In this document: piece after piece, positions 1-9,043 of the stretch | How the letters are laid out: each line of letters begins with the position of its first letter | Numbering within the stretch: the stretch's first letter is position 1 | Source: Prosthecobacter fusiformis | GTDB taxonomy: Bacteria > Verrucomicrobiota > Verrucomicrobiia > Verrucomicrobiales > Verrucomicrobiaceae | Length of the DNA: 64,000 nt | Direction: 5' to 3' | NCBI RefSeq assembly: GCF_004364345.1 | Contig: NZ_SOCA01000002.1 | Coordinates: forward strand, 695,711 to 759,710 | Made by a program: the position numbers and the translations under genes | Notes under the pieces: model-generated | What the model was told of the DNA's origin: nothing | Seen by the model: only the letters and a program-made list of their open reading frames with translations | Database searches by the model: none

Positions 1-289
1 CGGTGCAATTTGCAAACACCTAAGGTTAGGGCATGAGGTAATTAGAGACCAGCGGGAGGCGGTGTGGGTTTTTAAATTTTCGCGAGCGGGGCACAAAATT
101 TCTTGTGTTTTCTGGTTTCAGGGTTGATAGTCTGGTCTTGTTGAATTCTTGTTCGTGAGAATTTAGTATTCAATAAGCATGCTAATTTATGGATTCTATG
201 GAATTAGCTTGCGCTTACCTTTGGAGTTGATTACCTTTCACGCAGATATTCAAAATCTTTCGCTCAGCCAGACTTTCAGCTCCCACTTT
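1..289. other. Left-edge non-coding stretch
   Basis: No convincing reading frame is seen in these 289 bases. The stretch is AT-rich from about 60 onward and presumably carries the promoter of the MarR-type gene that follows. I could not identify a specific operator, terminator or RNA gene. Confidence 0.4.
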
Positions 290-739
290 ATGTCCACCCC
301 ACTTCAACCTGAAATCAAGGATCACGCTAAACTGGCTGATTTTATCCTCTTCAGTCAGCGTGAGTTTTTGCTTAACCTTTCGAAGGAGCTGAACCGTGAC
401 AATATCTCTTTTGCGCAGTTTTTCCTGCTGAGCTATCTGGCCTCTTCTAAAGAGCTGACGATGACAGACATTGCCCGTAAAATGGGGCATTCGACAGCGG
501 CGGCGACAGGATTGGTGGATCGGTTAGAGAAGCTGGGATACATGGAGCGGACACACGCGATTGATGACCGCCGCAAGGTGATGGTGCGTGTGACGTCAAA
601 AGGACTGGACCTGGTGAGCCGCCTGCGGGATGAGCTTCAGCATCAGATCGCTGAGGCGATGACTGAGACCGATGCTACTGATGCGGCATCTTTTATGACT
701 TCCTACCGGACGATGGATACGAGCATGGCCAGCCGTTAA
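290..739 (+). CDS. MarR-family transcriptional regulator
   Basis: Winged-helix DNA-binding protein of about 149 residues, the usual MarR size. The central part (leading helix, then AMGHSTAAATGLVDRLEKLG-like recognition helix and the DDRRKVMVRVTSKG wing) is the classic MarR signature. The ATG at 290 is chosen over an in-frame ATG at 179, because the extra 37 residues have no counterpart in the family. There is no obvious Shine-Dalgarno sequence. The neighbours (pgeF, ispE) do not reveal the target or ligand, so the regulated gene is unknown. A strong terminator follows the stop codon, so the gene is monocistronic. Confidence 0.85.
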   Translation: MSTPLQPEIKDHAKLADFILFSQREFLLNLSKELNRDNISFAQFFLLSYLASSKELTMTDIARKMGHSTAAATGLVDRLEKLGYMERTHAIDDRRKVMVRVTSKGLDLVSRLRDELQHQIAEAMTETDATDAASFMTSYRTMDTSMASR

Positions 740-768
740 TTGAGCCAGCGAGTTGATTTTCAAATTTT

Positions 769-805
769 GGCGCACGGAGCGAGTTTGCTTCGTGCGCCTT
801 TTTCT
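769..805 (+). terminator. Rho-independent terminator after the MarR gene
   Basis: GGCGCACG (769-776) pairs perfectly with CGTGCGCC (791-798). The loop can pair further (GAGC/GCTT), and a run of T follows from 799. It ends the MarR transcript just ahead of pgeF. Confidence 0.85.
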
Positions 806-825
806 TTCTGTGCCAGGATCCGCTC

Positions 826-1491
826 ATGGATGATTCTTTGTGGATGACTTTTCCTCTGCTGGAGGCGTTGCCTGATTTTCAGCATCGCTTTATACTGCGG
901 CACCCGACAATACCTGTGGATGCTGAGCGTGCCCAGGTGGTGGAGAGGTTGTGGGAATGGCATCGGCAGCAGGCGGTGGAGATGGGATTTGATGGGCAGG
1001 CACTCTGTACCGCTGAGCAGGTGCACGGGGCCGAAGTGGCGGTGGTGAATGAACCACTGAAGGACGCTATACCCGGAGTGGACGGGCTGATCACCCGTAC
1101 TTCGGGGCTGGTTTTGGGAATCTATGTGGCGGATTGTGGAGCTGTCTTCCTGGCGGACCCGGTGACGGGTGCGTATGGAATCGTGCATTCAGGGAAGAAG
1201 GGATCTGAACTGGGGATCGCAGCTGTGGCGATCCAGAAAATGGTGGAACATTTTGGGTCTGATCCGGCGAATATCCGGGTGCAGGTGGGGCCATGTATAC
1301 GCCCTCCTGCTTATGAGGTGGATTTTGCCGCAGGTATTCGCCAAAGCTGCCTCGCTGCGGGGATTTTGCCCGAGCACTATGAAGACTGCGGTGTATGCAC
1401 ATCCTCAGACTTGCAGCGTTTCTATTCTTATCGGATGGAAAAAGGCCGCACGGGACGCTTGCTAGCGCTGATGGGGCGCCTGGCGGTATAA
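826..1491 (+). CDS. pgeF: PgeF/YfiH-family polyphenol oxidase-like (purine nucleoside phosphorylase) protein
   Basis: Member of the laccase-domain YfiH family, cytosolic zinc proteins shown in other bacteria to cleave purine nucleosides and to proofread peptidoglycan precursors. The 221 residues carry the family metal ligands: His67 in QVHG, Cys104 in VADC and His121 in the IVHSG segment. The GPCI...YEV motif is also present (Cys157). The usual HAGW(R/K)GT motif reads HSGKKGS here, so the Trp is replaced by Lys. An in-frame ATG at 844 is an alternative start. The ispE gene follows 18 bp downstream and is probably co-transcribed. Confidence 0.85.
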   Translation: MDDSLWMTFPLLEALPDFQHRFILRHPTIPVDAERAQVVERLWEWHRQQAVEMGFDGQALCTAEQVHGAEVAVVNEPLKDAIPGVDGLITRTSGLVLGIYVADCGAVFLADPVTGAYGIVHSGKKGSELGIAAVAIQKMVEHFGSDPANIRVQVGPCIRPPAYEVDFAAGIRQSCLAAGILPEHYEDCGVCTSSDLQRFYSYRMEKGRTGRLLALMGRLAV

Positions 1492-1509
1492 TTTCAACCA
1501 ACCTTTATT

Positions 1510-2367
1510 GTGGAGCTATCCTCACCTGCAAAGATCAACTTATGGCTGCGTGTCTTGGGACGCAGATCTGATGGATTTCATGAAGTCGAGACGCGACTTT
1601 GCAAAATCGGGATTGCCGATACGGTACAAATTGATCTTTTAGGAAGTGGAAATGATGTGGAGCTTACGTGCAATGTGCCAGGGATTCCGTTGGATGAAAG
1701 CAATCTGGTGATGAAGGCGCTGCGCGCTTTTGAGCAAAAGACACGGCAGACACGATCCTGGCGAATCCATTTGGAAAAGCGGATTCCATCCGGTGCTGGA
1801 CTGGGAGGCGGCAGCAGTAATGCGGCAGTGGTATTGCGTGCGGTGAATGAGCTATGTGGAAATCCGCTGAAATTGGTAGATTTACTAAAGATCGCCGGAG
1901 GCATTGGTGCGGATGTTCCCTGTTTTCTGCTTGATACACCTGCGGCGGATGGATCGGGTCGTGGGGAGCAGGTAACAGGGGTGGAATTTCCCTGGAAGCT
2001 ACCCCTGGTGCTGATCAAACCGGCATTTCCGATCCCGACACCTTGGGCTTACCAGCACTGGAAGGATTCAAAAGAATTGCGCGGGGTATTGTATGGGCCG
2101 CAAATTTGCCCCTGGGGGGAAATGGTGAATGGGCTGGAGCGGCCCGTATTTGAGAAATACAGGCTGTTACCGGCCTTGAAAACTTGGCTGTTGAGCCAAA
2201 AAGGGGTGACGGCTGCACTCATGTCCGGCTCAGGATCGACGATGTTTGCGATCACTAAATCGGGTGCGGAGGCGGGAGCGCTCGCTGAAGAGGCGAGGCG
2301 CTGGTGTGGTGAGACTGCCTGGGTGCAGGCGACTGAGACGCTAAGTTCTATCGAGAATCCGGCGTAA
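1510..2367 (+). CDS. ispE: 4-diphosphocytidyl-2-C-methyl-D-erythritol kinase
   Basis: ATP-dependent GHMP kinase of the MEP isoprenoid pathway, phosphorylating CDP-methylerythritol at the 2-hydroxyl. At 285 residues it has family length. The N-terminal SPAKINLWLRVLGRRSDGFHE block contains the catalytic Lys8. The GHMP ATP loop (IPSGAGLGGGSSNAA) spans about 92-106. GADVPCF holds the catalytic Asp135, and MSGSGSTMFAI near the C-terminus is the third GHMP motif. The start is GTG at 1510. It lies just downstream of pgeF and ends at a strong terminator. Confidence 0.95.
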   Translation: MELSSPAKINLWLRVLGRRSDGFHEVETRLCKIGIADTVQIDLLGSGNDVELTCNVPGIPLDESNLVMKALRAFEQKTRQTRSWRIHLEKRIPSGAGLGGGSSNAAVVLRAVNELCGNPLKLVDLLKIAGGIGADVPCFLLDTPAADGSGRGEQVTGVEFPWKLPLVLIKPAFPIPTPWAYQHWKDSKELRGVLYGPQICPWGEMVNGLERPVFEKYRLLPALKTWLLSQKGVTAALMSGSGSTMFAITKSGAEAGALAEEARRWCGETAWVQATETLSSIENPA

Positions 2368-2720
2368 AAAACAATTGGGGCCGGACGGCTCCCGATTCCG
2401 TCCGACCCCTTTTTGTTTGCATCAACCTCAACACTGCCTGTGTTTCCACAGGGGTGATGACAACAACCAATCACTCTCAAGACAGCTTTGGGGGACTACT
2501 CCCGCCATCACTGTTGATAGTTTAGATTCTCCTGCGTGGAGGATGTTGAAAGAAAGTGATTTTTTTATCCTGTTTTTTTCACAGGGTTATTTGAGTGTTG
2601 AGGATGAGGGGATTATGTAAAGGAGGGCGGCTTTCTTCTCCTCTTGAATGAAGCGACTGGGGGCGCATGGTGCCGTTGAGGCTGGTTGAAATGACACGAT
2701 TTGCTTCCCCCCTAATTGCC
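2368..2720. other. Non-coding gap between ispE and the SufE-like gene
   Basis: About 350 bases with no credible gene. It begins with the ispE terminator. The remainder is T-rich with a small CCTG...CAGG inverted repeat near 2570-2585, and no identifiable RNA gene or operator. Confidence 0.4.
2377..2418 (+). terminator. Rho-independent terminator after ispE
   Basis: A 12-bp stem, 2377-2388 against 2398-2409 (GGGGCCGGACGG / CCGTCCGACCCC, one mismatch), is followed by TTTTTGTTT. It sits 9 bp after the ispE stop codon. Confidence 0.9.
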
Positions 2721-3164
2721 ATGTCTTATCCGACAGCTCTGAACGAGATCATTCAACTCTTCGAATTCCTGCCTGAGGCGGAGAGGCGTGATTTGTTGAT
2801 CAATTATTCTGAGGCTGTGGCCGGTTACGCTCGAAATGAGGAGAGCTGCTATGATCTGGAGGATGTGCGTAAAGATGAGGAATGCACGGATACGGTGGGT
2901 GTGTTCCTGCGGGTGGATGATGCGGAACGGGTGTCTTTTGCCATTGAACTAGGGCCAAAGGTACAAACGCTGACCAAGGCGATGACGGTCATCCTCTGCC
3001 GAGGGCTAAATGGCAGTACGCTAGCTGAAGTATTGGCTGTGCCTGCGGACTTTGTGCCGCGCATCATCGGTGCTGACCTAGTGAGGCTGCGCAGCCAGAC
3101 AGTTTATTACGTGCTCGGCAGGATGAAGAAGGCGGCGAAAATGTATGTGGAACAAAATCTGTAG
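2721..3164 (+). CDS. SufE-family sulfur acceptor protein
   Basis: About 147 residues resembling SufE/CsdE, which takes persulfide sulfur from a SufS-type cysteine desulfurase for Fe-S cluster assembly. The opening ALNEIIQLFEFLPEAERRDLLINY matches the SufE helix. Cys55 in DEECTDTVGVFL sits where SufE has its GC-S-VW acceptor cysteine. The AMTVILCRGLNGST...LRSQTVYYVLGRMKKAA tail matches the end of the family. The ATG at 2721 is preferred to an upstream in-frame ATG at 2667 on family length. No desulfurase or suf operon is adjacent, and the surrounding GCQSQVWL-type motif is degenerate. Confidence 0.75.
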   Translation: MSYPTALNEIIQLFEFLPEAERRDLLINYSEAVAGYARNEESCYDLEDVRKDEECTDTVGVFLRVDDAERVSFAIELGPKVQTLTKAMTVILCRGLNGSTLAEVLAVPADFVPRIIGADLVRLRSQTVYYVLGRMKKAAKMYVEQNL

Positions 3165-3172
3165 GCCTAACA

Positions 3173-4897
3173 TTAAATGTGGCTGCCTTTTTTCCTGACT
3201 TGAAGGACGGGTTTGAATCTGGTGAGGAACTGATCTTCAGCCTCAATATTGCCGATGAGGAAGATGCGTCCAGAAAGGGGCAACTGATAGTCCGCCGGCG
3301 GATTGATGACGCGTTGACCATCATCTTCTACGGCAATGATGGTGCAGCCTGTCTGGGAGCGCACTTGGAGCTCGCTGATCTTTTTCCCTGCCATGGAAGG
3401 CGGGATTTCAGCGGGGAAAACGTTGACGCCTTCAGCTAAAAGGAGGTGGTCTGAACCCCGGAGGATGTTGAGGATGGTGTTGGCCCCCATGGCAGCATAA
3501 GAGAGGACAAGATCTGCGCCCGCACGCAGGAGCGTGGGAACATTGCGATCCATCGTACTGCGGGTGAGGATCTGCCAATTGCTGCGCAAACGGCGAAAGA
3601 AAATGGTGAGGGCGACATTGGTGTCATCATCATGAGTTGTGATGATGAGAGTGGTGGCCTCACGGGCAAAGGCTTGTTTGAGCACATCCATCTCAAGGGC
3701 GTCGCCGATAACGGCATCGGGGATGGTTTTGACGCGCTCCGGCATTTTTTCAATGAGGCTGATGGAGCAGACGTCCATCTCACGCAAGGCGTGGTAGGTG
3801 GCCCGGCCGACACGGCCACCGCCGATGATGAGGACCCGCGGTTTATCCACTGAATGGGTGGTGAAGGTGGCATTGAACCTGGCCAGTTGTTCCTTGGTGC
3901 CGGCCACGACAAACAAGGTCTGTGCGGTGATGAGCTTGTCCGGCTCAGCGATCTCGAGACAGCCGTGATTCCAGGTGCCGATGATGCTGGCCCCTGTGAG
4001 GGCACGGATACGGCTTTGGGAAAGGGTGCTGCCGACGAGGGAGGTGCCCGCCGCCGAAGCTTCAGCAATCATTAGGCCGTAGATGTTGCCAATCACGTGA
4101 GCATCTGAATCGCGAATACTGATGCGGCGGGCGAGTGTGTTGCCCATGACCTCTTCAAGCCTAAGGGCGAGGGTGACGCCGGCGAGTTCAAGCACATCCC
4201 TTGAAGCATTGGAGGCTGCGGATGCGACGATGGGCATGTGGGGCACCAGTTCACGGGCAGTGAAGGTGACGTTTACATTGATCATGTCACTCCGGGTGGT
4301 GACAAGCATAGCCGCTTTCTCGATGCGCATCTTGCGGTAGGTTTCGGGATCATCCAGATCACCCACTGCGGATTTGATGCCACGCTCGCCCAGCTCCAGG
4401 GCCTCCGCGAGGGTGGGGCAGAGGACCACATAAGGATGCCCGTATTTCTGAAGCATCGGAATGAGTGCGCTGGCCACGGCATCATACGCGGTGAGGATGA
4501 CGTGGTGTTCCATCGTCTCCGGTAGCTCACGGGGGGCTTTGGAAGCGGCCTGTGCCCGCATCCAGGGCGCATAGAAAAATTCGATAAAAGTAAACGGCAG
4601 CAGGACCAGCATGAAGATGACGCCGGTAACAAGGACCACGATGGAAAAGAAGCGGCCGATGTCCCCGGCAAAGGTGATGTCTCCAAAACCCAGCGTGGTC
4701 ATGACGGTGAGTGTCCAATACAAGCCAGTGACCCACGAATGGTGCTGGCCTTCCCTCTCCATGAGGAGATGAAAGACGACCGTGAAGCCGACAATCAGCC
4801 CGAGCAAGACCAGGAGCAGCTTCACCAGTGCCTGCAGATTGGTGCGGCTGGTGCGATCCTGCAGGATGGTGGCGATGACAGAGAAGAGGCCCTTCAT
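3173..4897 (-). CDS. Potassium channel protein with two RCK/TrkA domains
   Basis: Inner-membrane K+ channel of the two-transmembrane type: TM1 about residues 24-46, pore helix, selectivity filter TTLGFGD at 67-73, and TM2 about 82-108. Two cytoplasmic RCK units follow. The first nucleotide-binding lobe (about 131-250) lacks the glycine-rich loop, while the second has GGGRVGR at 359-365. Each is followed by a TrkA-C lobe, the second at about 490-565. This tandem-RCK layout in one chain resembles MthK/GsuK-like channels. Length is 574 residues. The gene overlaps nothing and is convergent with the SufE-like gene. The ligand (Ca2+, NAD or c-di-AMP) cannot be read from sequence. Confidence 0.9.
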   Translation of the reverse strand: MKGLFSVIATILQDRTSRTNLQALVKLLLVLLGLIVGFTVVFHLLMEREGQHHSWVTGLYWTLTVMTTLGFGDITFAGDIGRFFSIVVLVTGVIFMLVLLPFTFIEFFYAPWMRAQAASKAPRELPETMEHHVILTAYDAVASALIPMLQKYGHPYVVLCPTLAEALELGERGIKSAVGDLDDPETYRKMRIEKAAMLVTTRSDMINVNVTFTARELVPHMPIVASAASNASRDVLELAGVTLALRLEEVMGNTLARRISIRDSDAHVIGNIYGLMIAEASAAGTSLVGSTLSQSRIRALTGASIIGTWNHGCLEIAEPDKLITAQTLFVVAGTKEQLARFNATFTTHSVDKPRVLIIGGGRVGRATYHALREMDVCSISLIEKMPERVKTIPDAVIGDALEMDVLKQAFAREATTLIITTHDDDTNVALTIFFRRLRSNWQILTRSTMDRNVPTLLRAGADLVLSYAAMGANTILNILRGSDHLLLAEGVNVFPAEIPPSMAGKKISELQVRSQTGCTIIAVEDDGQRVINPPADYQLPLSGRIFLIGNIEAEDQFLTRFKPVLQVRKKGSHI

Positions 4898-4983
4898 GAA
4901 GGGCTTATCTTCTGCTGCGTTATCTAATCATGCAATGGCGGGCTGGAGCATGTTGCCTCCATGAAGTCGCCAAAGTACCGCAC

Positions 4984-6147
4984 TCAATCCGCGTTATCAA
5001 TCAGCTTGGCGAATTCGTCGAAGAAGTACTTCGCATCATTCGGGCCGGGAGCGGCTTCGGGGTGATACTGGACACTCATGACGGGCGCTTCGCGATGGCG
5101 CATGCCTTCGACGGTGCCGTCGTTGAGGTTGATGTGGGTCACCTCGACATTTGAAGGGAGGCTGCCTGGATCAATGGCGAAACCGTGATTCTGGCTGGTG
5201 ATGGAGACTTTGCCGGTGCGCAGGTCCTTGACGGGTTGGTTGCCTCCGCGGTGGCCGAATTTCAGCTTGAAGGTCTTGCCGCCGTAGGCGTGGCCGAGGA
5301 TCTGGTGACCGAGGCAGATGCCAAAGACGGGGGTTTTGCCGATGAGGGATTTGACTTCTTGATGGATGTATCCGAGGGCGGCTGGATCCCCAGGGCCATT
5401 GGAAAGGAAAACGCCATCCGGATTCCGTGCCAGCACCTCGGAGGCCGGGGTGTGGGCAGGGACGACTGTGACATGGAAGCCACTCTGGCGCAGACCGCGC
5501 AGGATATTCCTCTTCATGCCGAAATCATAAGCCACGATGTGGTGGCGGGCCTCACCCAGGGGATGGAAGGCACCTTCAGGGCCACCTTCGCGGTTCTGGC
5601 TGGGGCTGGGGATGTCCCACTGGCGGCTGAGCTCGCTTTCGGGATCCCAGGTATAAATGCTCTTGGTGCTGACTTCCTTGACGAAATCACTGCCGCTCAT
5701 GGGGGCGCTTTCCTGGGCCAGCTTGACGGCTTCTTCCACGGTCGCGACCTCGCTGGTGATGACGGAGCGCATGGCCCCGAGGGTGCGGAGGTGCTTAGTC
5801 AGGGCGCGTGTGTCGATGCCCTGGATACCGGGGATGTTGTGCTGCTTGAGGTAAGCGTCCAGAGACTGGGTGCTGCGCCAGTTGCTGGGCACATCGCAAA
5901 GTTCTTCAATGACGAACCCGCGCACATGCGGCTCGTTGCTTTCGTCATCCAGGGTATTGATGCCGTAATTCCCGATCATCGGGTAGGTCATGGCGACGAT
6001 CTGGCCACGGTAGGAAGGATCGGTCAGGACTTCCTGATATCCGCACATGGATGTGTTGAAGCAGATTTCTCCCGTGCGGGTGCCGGGTGCGCCAAAGGAT
6101 GTGCCTTCAAAATATCTTCCGTCTTCGAGTGCCAGGATTGCTTTCAT
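4984..6147 (-). CDS. carA: Carbamoyl-phosphate synthase small (glutaminase) subunit
   Basis: Hydrolyses glutamine to supply ammonia to CarB for carbamoyl phosphate (pyrimidines and arginine). From the ATG at 6147 it has 387 residues, as expected. The N-terminal domain starts [10 protein letters not shown]. The class I glutamine amidotransferase triad is intact: Cys278 in FGICLGHQ, His362 and Glu364 in [10 protein letters not shown] low-complexity linker (about 178-200, [14 protein letters not shown]) between the two domains is longer than usual. The large subunit gene is not in the window. Confidence 0.96.
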   Translation of the reverse strand: MKAILALEDGRYFEGTSFGAPGTRTGEICFNTSMCGYQEVLTDPSYRGQIVAMTYPMIGNYGINTLDDESNEPHVRGFVIEELCDVPSNWRSTQSLDAYLKQHNIPGIQGIDTRALTKHLRTLGAMRSVITSEVATVEEAVKLAQESAPMSGSDFVKEVSTKSIYTWDPESELSRQWDIPSPSQNREGGPEGAFHPLGEARHHIVAYDFGMKRNILRGLRQSGFHVTVVPAHTPASEVLARNPDGVFLSNGPGDPAALGYIHQEVKSLIGKTPVFGICLGHQILGHAYGGKTFKLKFGHRGGNQPVKDLRTGKVSITSQNHGFAIDPGSLPSNVEVTHINLNDGTVEGMRHREAPVMSVQYHPEAAPGPNDAKYFFDEFAKLIDNAD

Positions 6148-6288
6148 TAAATGGGAAACTTGGGCACCTAGCGCCATTGTACGGGGAATGCAAGGGACGG
6201 ATGAAAGGTCTGCAACTTGTTGGAAGGTTGTTGCGGAATACGGGAATCGGCCTTGCAGGAGGAGGGCGTTGAGGATTCAATTAAAGAA

Positions 6289-6897
6289 ATGATCTCAAGT
6301 CTCATCGCAGGCTCCTTACGTGTGGCCACCGGGGCGCTCGCCCGCTGGCACGGTTGCGGCCCCGAATTGCGCCAGCGAATCTATTTTGCCAACCATACCA
6401 GCAACCTGGACGGCCCCCTCCTCTGGGCCAGCCTGCCCACCCCGCTCCGAGTGCGTACCCGAATGGTGGCCGCCCATGATTACTGGAGCGTGGGAAAACT
6501 GCGTCCTTGGCTGGCCCAGCGGGTATTTAATGCTGTGCTCATCGAGCGGAAAAAGCCTACCGCCGAGTGCAACCCTCTCAACACCATGCTGGAGGCCATG
6601 GGCGACGACCACTCGCTGATCATTTTCCCCGAAGGCGGCCGCCAGACCAGCCCGGAGCCGGAACCTTTTAAGGCGGGTCTTTATCACCTGGCCAAACGCA
6701 GGCCGGAGGTGGAACTAGTGCCGGTGTGGATGGAAAATCTGAATCGCATCCTGCCGAAAGGGGAAATCCTGCCCGCACCGCTGCTGGGCAGCCTCGTCTT
6801 CGGCACGCCTATCCGGCTTCAAGAGGAGGAGACGAAGGTGGACTTTTTGGTGCGTGCCCGTGAATCGGTCATCTGCCTGCGGGGAATGTGCGGTTAA
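6289..6897 (+). CDS. 1-acyl-glycerol-3-phosphate acyltransferase-like (PlsC-type) enzyme
   Basis: About 202 residues with the PlsC acyltransferase motifs: NHTSNLDG (His36 and Asp41 of the HX4D catalytic motif) and FPEGGR at 113-118. Probably transfers an acyl chain to a lysophospholipid or related acceptor. The ATG at 6289 is the first plausible start. A GGAGGAGGG purine tract lies about 25 bases upstream, and an upstream TTG at 6217 in frame is an alternative. It is followed 7 bp later by cdsA, which uses phosphatidic acid, so the pair may act consecutively in phospholipid synthesis. It lacks the membrane helix often seen in PlsC. Confidence 0.8.
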   Translation: MISSLIAGSLRVATGALARWHGCGPELRQRIYFANHTSNLDGPLLWASLPTPLRVRTRMVAAHDYWSVGKLRPWLAQRVFNAVLIERKKPTAECNPLNTMLEAMGDDHSLIIFPEGGRQTSPEPEPFKAGLYHLAKRRPEVELVPVWMENLNRILPKGEILPAPLLGSLVFGTPIRLQEEETKVDFLVRARESVICLRGMCG

Positions 6898-6904
6898 TAC
6901 TTTT

Positions 6905-7870
6905 ATGAATTTCGATCACGAACTGACTTGTCTGATTGCCGGGGTGGTGGGTGTCCTCATCATTGCCTCATTGATCACGCGTATTCTTTTGAAAAAGGCG
7001 CGCAGTGAAGGGGCTAGGATGACTCTGGAAAATGTGGCGGCACGCACCCGGGCCTGGTGGGGGATGGTGATCATTTTTACACTAGCCATCCTGATGGGCA
7101 TCACGGGTACCGTTATCCTCTTTGGCCTGCTGTCTTTCATGGCGCTGAGGGAATTCATCACGCTGACGCCAACGCGGCCGGGTGATCATCGGACTTTATT
7201 CTGGGTCTTCTTTGTGATCACACCGCTGCACTATTGGTATGTGCTGGATGAGTGGTACGGAATGTATTCCATTTTCATTCCGGTTTATGCCTTCATGTTT
7301 GTGCCGATGAGGAGTGCTCTGGCGGGAGATTGTGAGCACTTTTTGGAGCGATCGGCGAAGATCCAGTGGGGGCTTTTGATCTGTGTTTACAGCGTCAGCC
7401 ACGCGCCCGCGCTGCTGTCCCTGCAGATCCCGGGGTATATTGGAGAGAATGCCAAGCTGCTGTTCTGGTTTGTCATCATCGTGGAGATCAGCGACGTGCT
7501 GCAATACGTGTGGGGGAAGACCTGCGGTAAGCACAAGGTGGCCCCCAAGGTCAGCCCGAACAAAACTTGGGAGGGGCTTATTGGTGGCGGACTGAGCACT
7601 GTGGTCATTGGGGCTTCGCTCTGGTGGGTGACGCCTTTTACGCTGATGCAAGCAGCAGCGATGACTGCCATGGTGGTGCTACTGGGCTTTTTGGGCGGGC
7701 TGATCATGTCCGCCATTAAGCGGGACCGTGGGGTGAAGGATTGGGGGCATGCCATCGCGGGACACGGCGGGGTGATGGACCGGCTGGATTCGCTAAGTTT
7801 TGCGGCGCCGATTTTTTTCCATGTGACGCGGTATGCGCTGATTCCCCCAAGCGTGATCGTACTTCCTTAA
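6905..7870 (+). CDS. cdsA: Phosphatidate cytidylyltransferase
   Basis: Integral membrane enzyme making CDP-diacylglycerol from phosphatidic acid and CTP. About 321 residues with multiple hydrophobic segments. The SPNKTWEGLIGG motif is present. The full CdsA signature lies at about 272-297 (KRDRGVKDWG, GHGGVMDRLDS) with the metal-binding Asp residues intact. The ATG at 6905 lies just after the acyltransferase stop, so the two genes form an operon. Confidence 0.93.
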   Translation: MNFDHELTCLIAGVVGVLIIASLITRILLKKARSEGARMTLENVAARTRAWWGMVIIFTLAILMGITGTVILFGLLSFMALREFITLTPTRPGDHRTLFWVFFVITPLHYWYVLDEWYGMYSIFIPVYAFMFVPMRSALAGDCEHFLERSAKIQWGLLICVYSVSHAPALLSLQIPGYIGENAKLLFWFVIIVEISDVLQYVWGKTCGKHKVAPKVSPNKTWEGLIGGGLSTVVIGASLWWVTPFTLMQAAAMTAMVVLLGFLGGLIMSAIKRDRGVKDWGHAIAGHGGVMDRLDSLSFAAPIFFHVTRYALIPPSVIVLP

Positions 7871-7941
7871 CAAGGCTTGGTTTATCGATCTCTGCTGCAT
7901 CCTGCACTTGTCCCCGCGCCTCAGTCGCATCATAGAATCCC

Positions 7942-9009
7942 ATGCCCGAAGACGAATATTCTCCCATGACCCCCTCCCAGGTGCGGCAGCTCCGTGATGA
8001 ACTGGACTCTCAGGGAAAAAAGCTGGTCTTCACCAATGGCTGCTTTGATCTCCTGCATGCCGGGCATGTGCGCTATCTGAATGAAGCCCGGGCGCTGGGG
8101 GATGCGATGGTGGTGGCGCTGAATTCGGATGAATCGGTGCGAGAACTCAAGGGACCATCTCGCCCCATCAATCCGGAGCATGATCGTGCGGAGGTGATGG
8201 CGGCGCTGCGTGCGGTGGATGCTGTGGTGGTCTTTGGCGACAAACGCGCCACCGGTTTGATCGAGACGATCCGTCCGCACATATATGCCAAAGGTGGCGA
8301 CTATACGGTGGAGTCTCTGAATGCGGAAGAGCGGGCGGCTTTGGATGAGGCCGGTGCCAGCATCCGCATCCTGCCGCTGGTGCCAGGACGATCCACGACG
8401 AAAACGATTCAGCGTATGAATACAGATGGGGCAGGGGATCGCTTGCGCATCGGGGTACTGGGTTCTGGTGAAGGATCGAATTTCCGTGCGATCCTCGCCG
8501 CTATCGCGGCCGGTTCTCTGCAGGCGGATGTCTGTGTGGCGATTTCGGATCAGGCGGATTCGCGTTTTTTAAAAACGGCTAGGGAAGCAGGTATCCCGGC
8601 CATCCATGTGGACGGCGGACCGAATCCGCGCCGCTATAACGATGCAGCGCAAAAGGAGATTGCCGAGCATCTGCAGCGTGCGCAGGTGGATGTGGTGGTG
8701 CTCATTGGATTCATGCGAATTTTGAAGGAGCCGACGCTGAGCCTGTATGCGGACCGGATCGTGAATGTGCATCCCTCCCTGCTGCCGAAGTATAAAGGGG
8801 CGAATGCGCCGCAAATGGCGATTGAAGCCGGGGATACGGAAACGGGCTGCACGGTGCACTTGGTGACGGCGGAGATTGATGCCGGCCGCATCCTGGCAAA
8901 GGCGGCGGTGCCTGTGCTGCCGGGGGATACGCCGGAGACTTTGCATGGCCGCATCAAGGAGCAGGAGCACAAGCTGCTGCCGGGTGTGCTGGCGCAGTGG
9001 AAGAAGTGA
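7942..9009 (+). CDS. Fusion: RfaE2/HldE-C-type nucleotidyltransferase + phosphoribosylglycinamide formyltransferase (PurN)
   Basis: Two complete enzymes in one 355-residue chain. Residues about 9-160 are a cytidylyltransferase-like domain with TNGCFDLLHAGH (HxGH at 39-42), AKGGDYT and the PGRSTTKTI motif of heptose-1-phosphate adenylyltransferases (RfaE domain II). Residues about 168-355 are PurN, with GSGEGSNF at the phosphate loop, NVHPSLLPKYKG (catalytic Asn275 and His277), TGCTVHLVT, and Asp313 in the EIDAGRIL segment. The joint is continuous in one frame with a short linker (MNTDGAGDR), not a frameshift. The pathways (ADP-heptose and purine synthesis) are unrelated, so the reason for the fusion is unclear. 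The HldE kinase domain is absent. Confidence 0.85.
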   Translation: MPEDEYSPMTPSQVRQLRDELDSQGKKLVFTNGCFDLLHAGHVRYLNEARALGDAMVVALNSDESVRELKGPSRPINPEHDRAEVMAALRAVDAVVVFGDKRATGLIETIRPHIYAKGGDYTVESLNAEERAALDEAGASIRILPLVPGRSTTKTIQRMNTDGAGDRLRIGVLGSGEGSNFRAILAAIAAGSLQADVCVAISDQADSRFLKTAREAGIPAIHVDGGPNPRRYNDAAQKEIAEHLQRAQVDVVVLIGFMRILKEPTLSLYADRIVNVHPSLLPKYKGANAPQMAIEAGDTETGCTVHLVTAEIDAGRILAKAAVPVLPGDTPETLHGRIKEQEHKLLPGVLAQWKK

Positions 9010-9043
9010 TGTGGCGATGCCGACGACTCGTCGGCGCTCCATG

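Noticed and set aside
2375-2620. A short plus-strand frame after ispE
   Set aside because: It runs through the ispE terminator and has no protein-like pattern.
5185-6150. A 321-codon open frame on the plus strand
   Set aside because: It is antisense to carA, which has all catalytic motifs. The plus-strand protein is Gly/Ala/Asp-rich with no recognisable domain.
9018-9036. A GCCGACGA/TCGTCGGC hairpin between the RfaE2-PurN fusion and the convergent esterase gene
   Set aside because: The stem has almost no loop and no T-tract on either strand, so I did not annotate it as a terminator.
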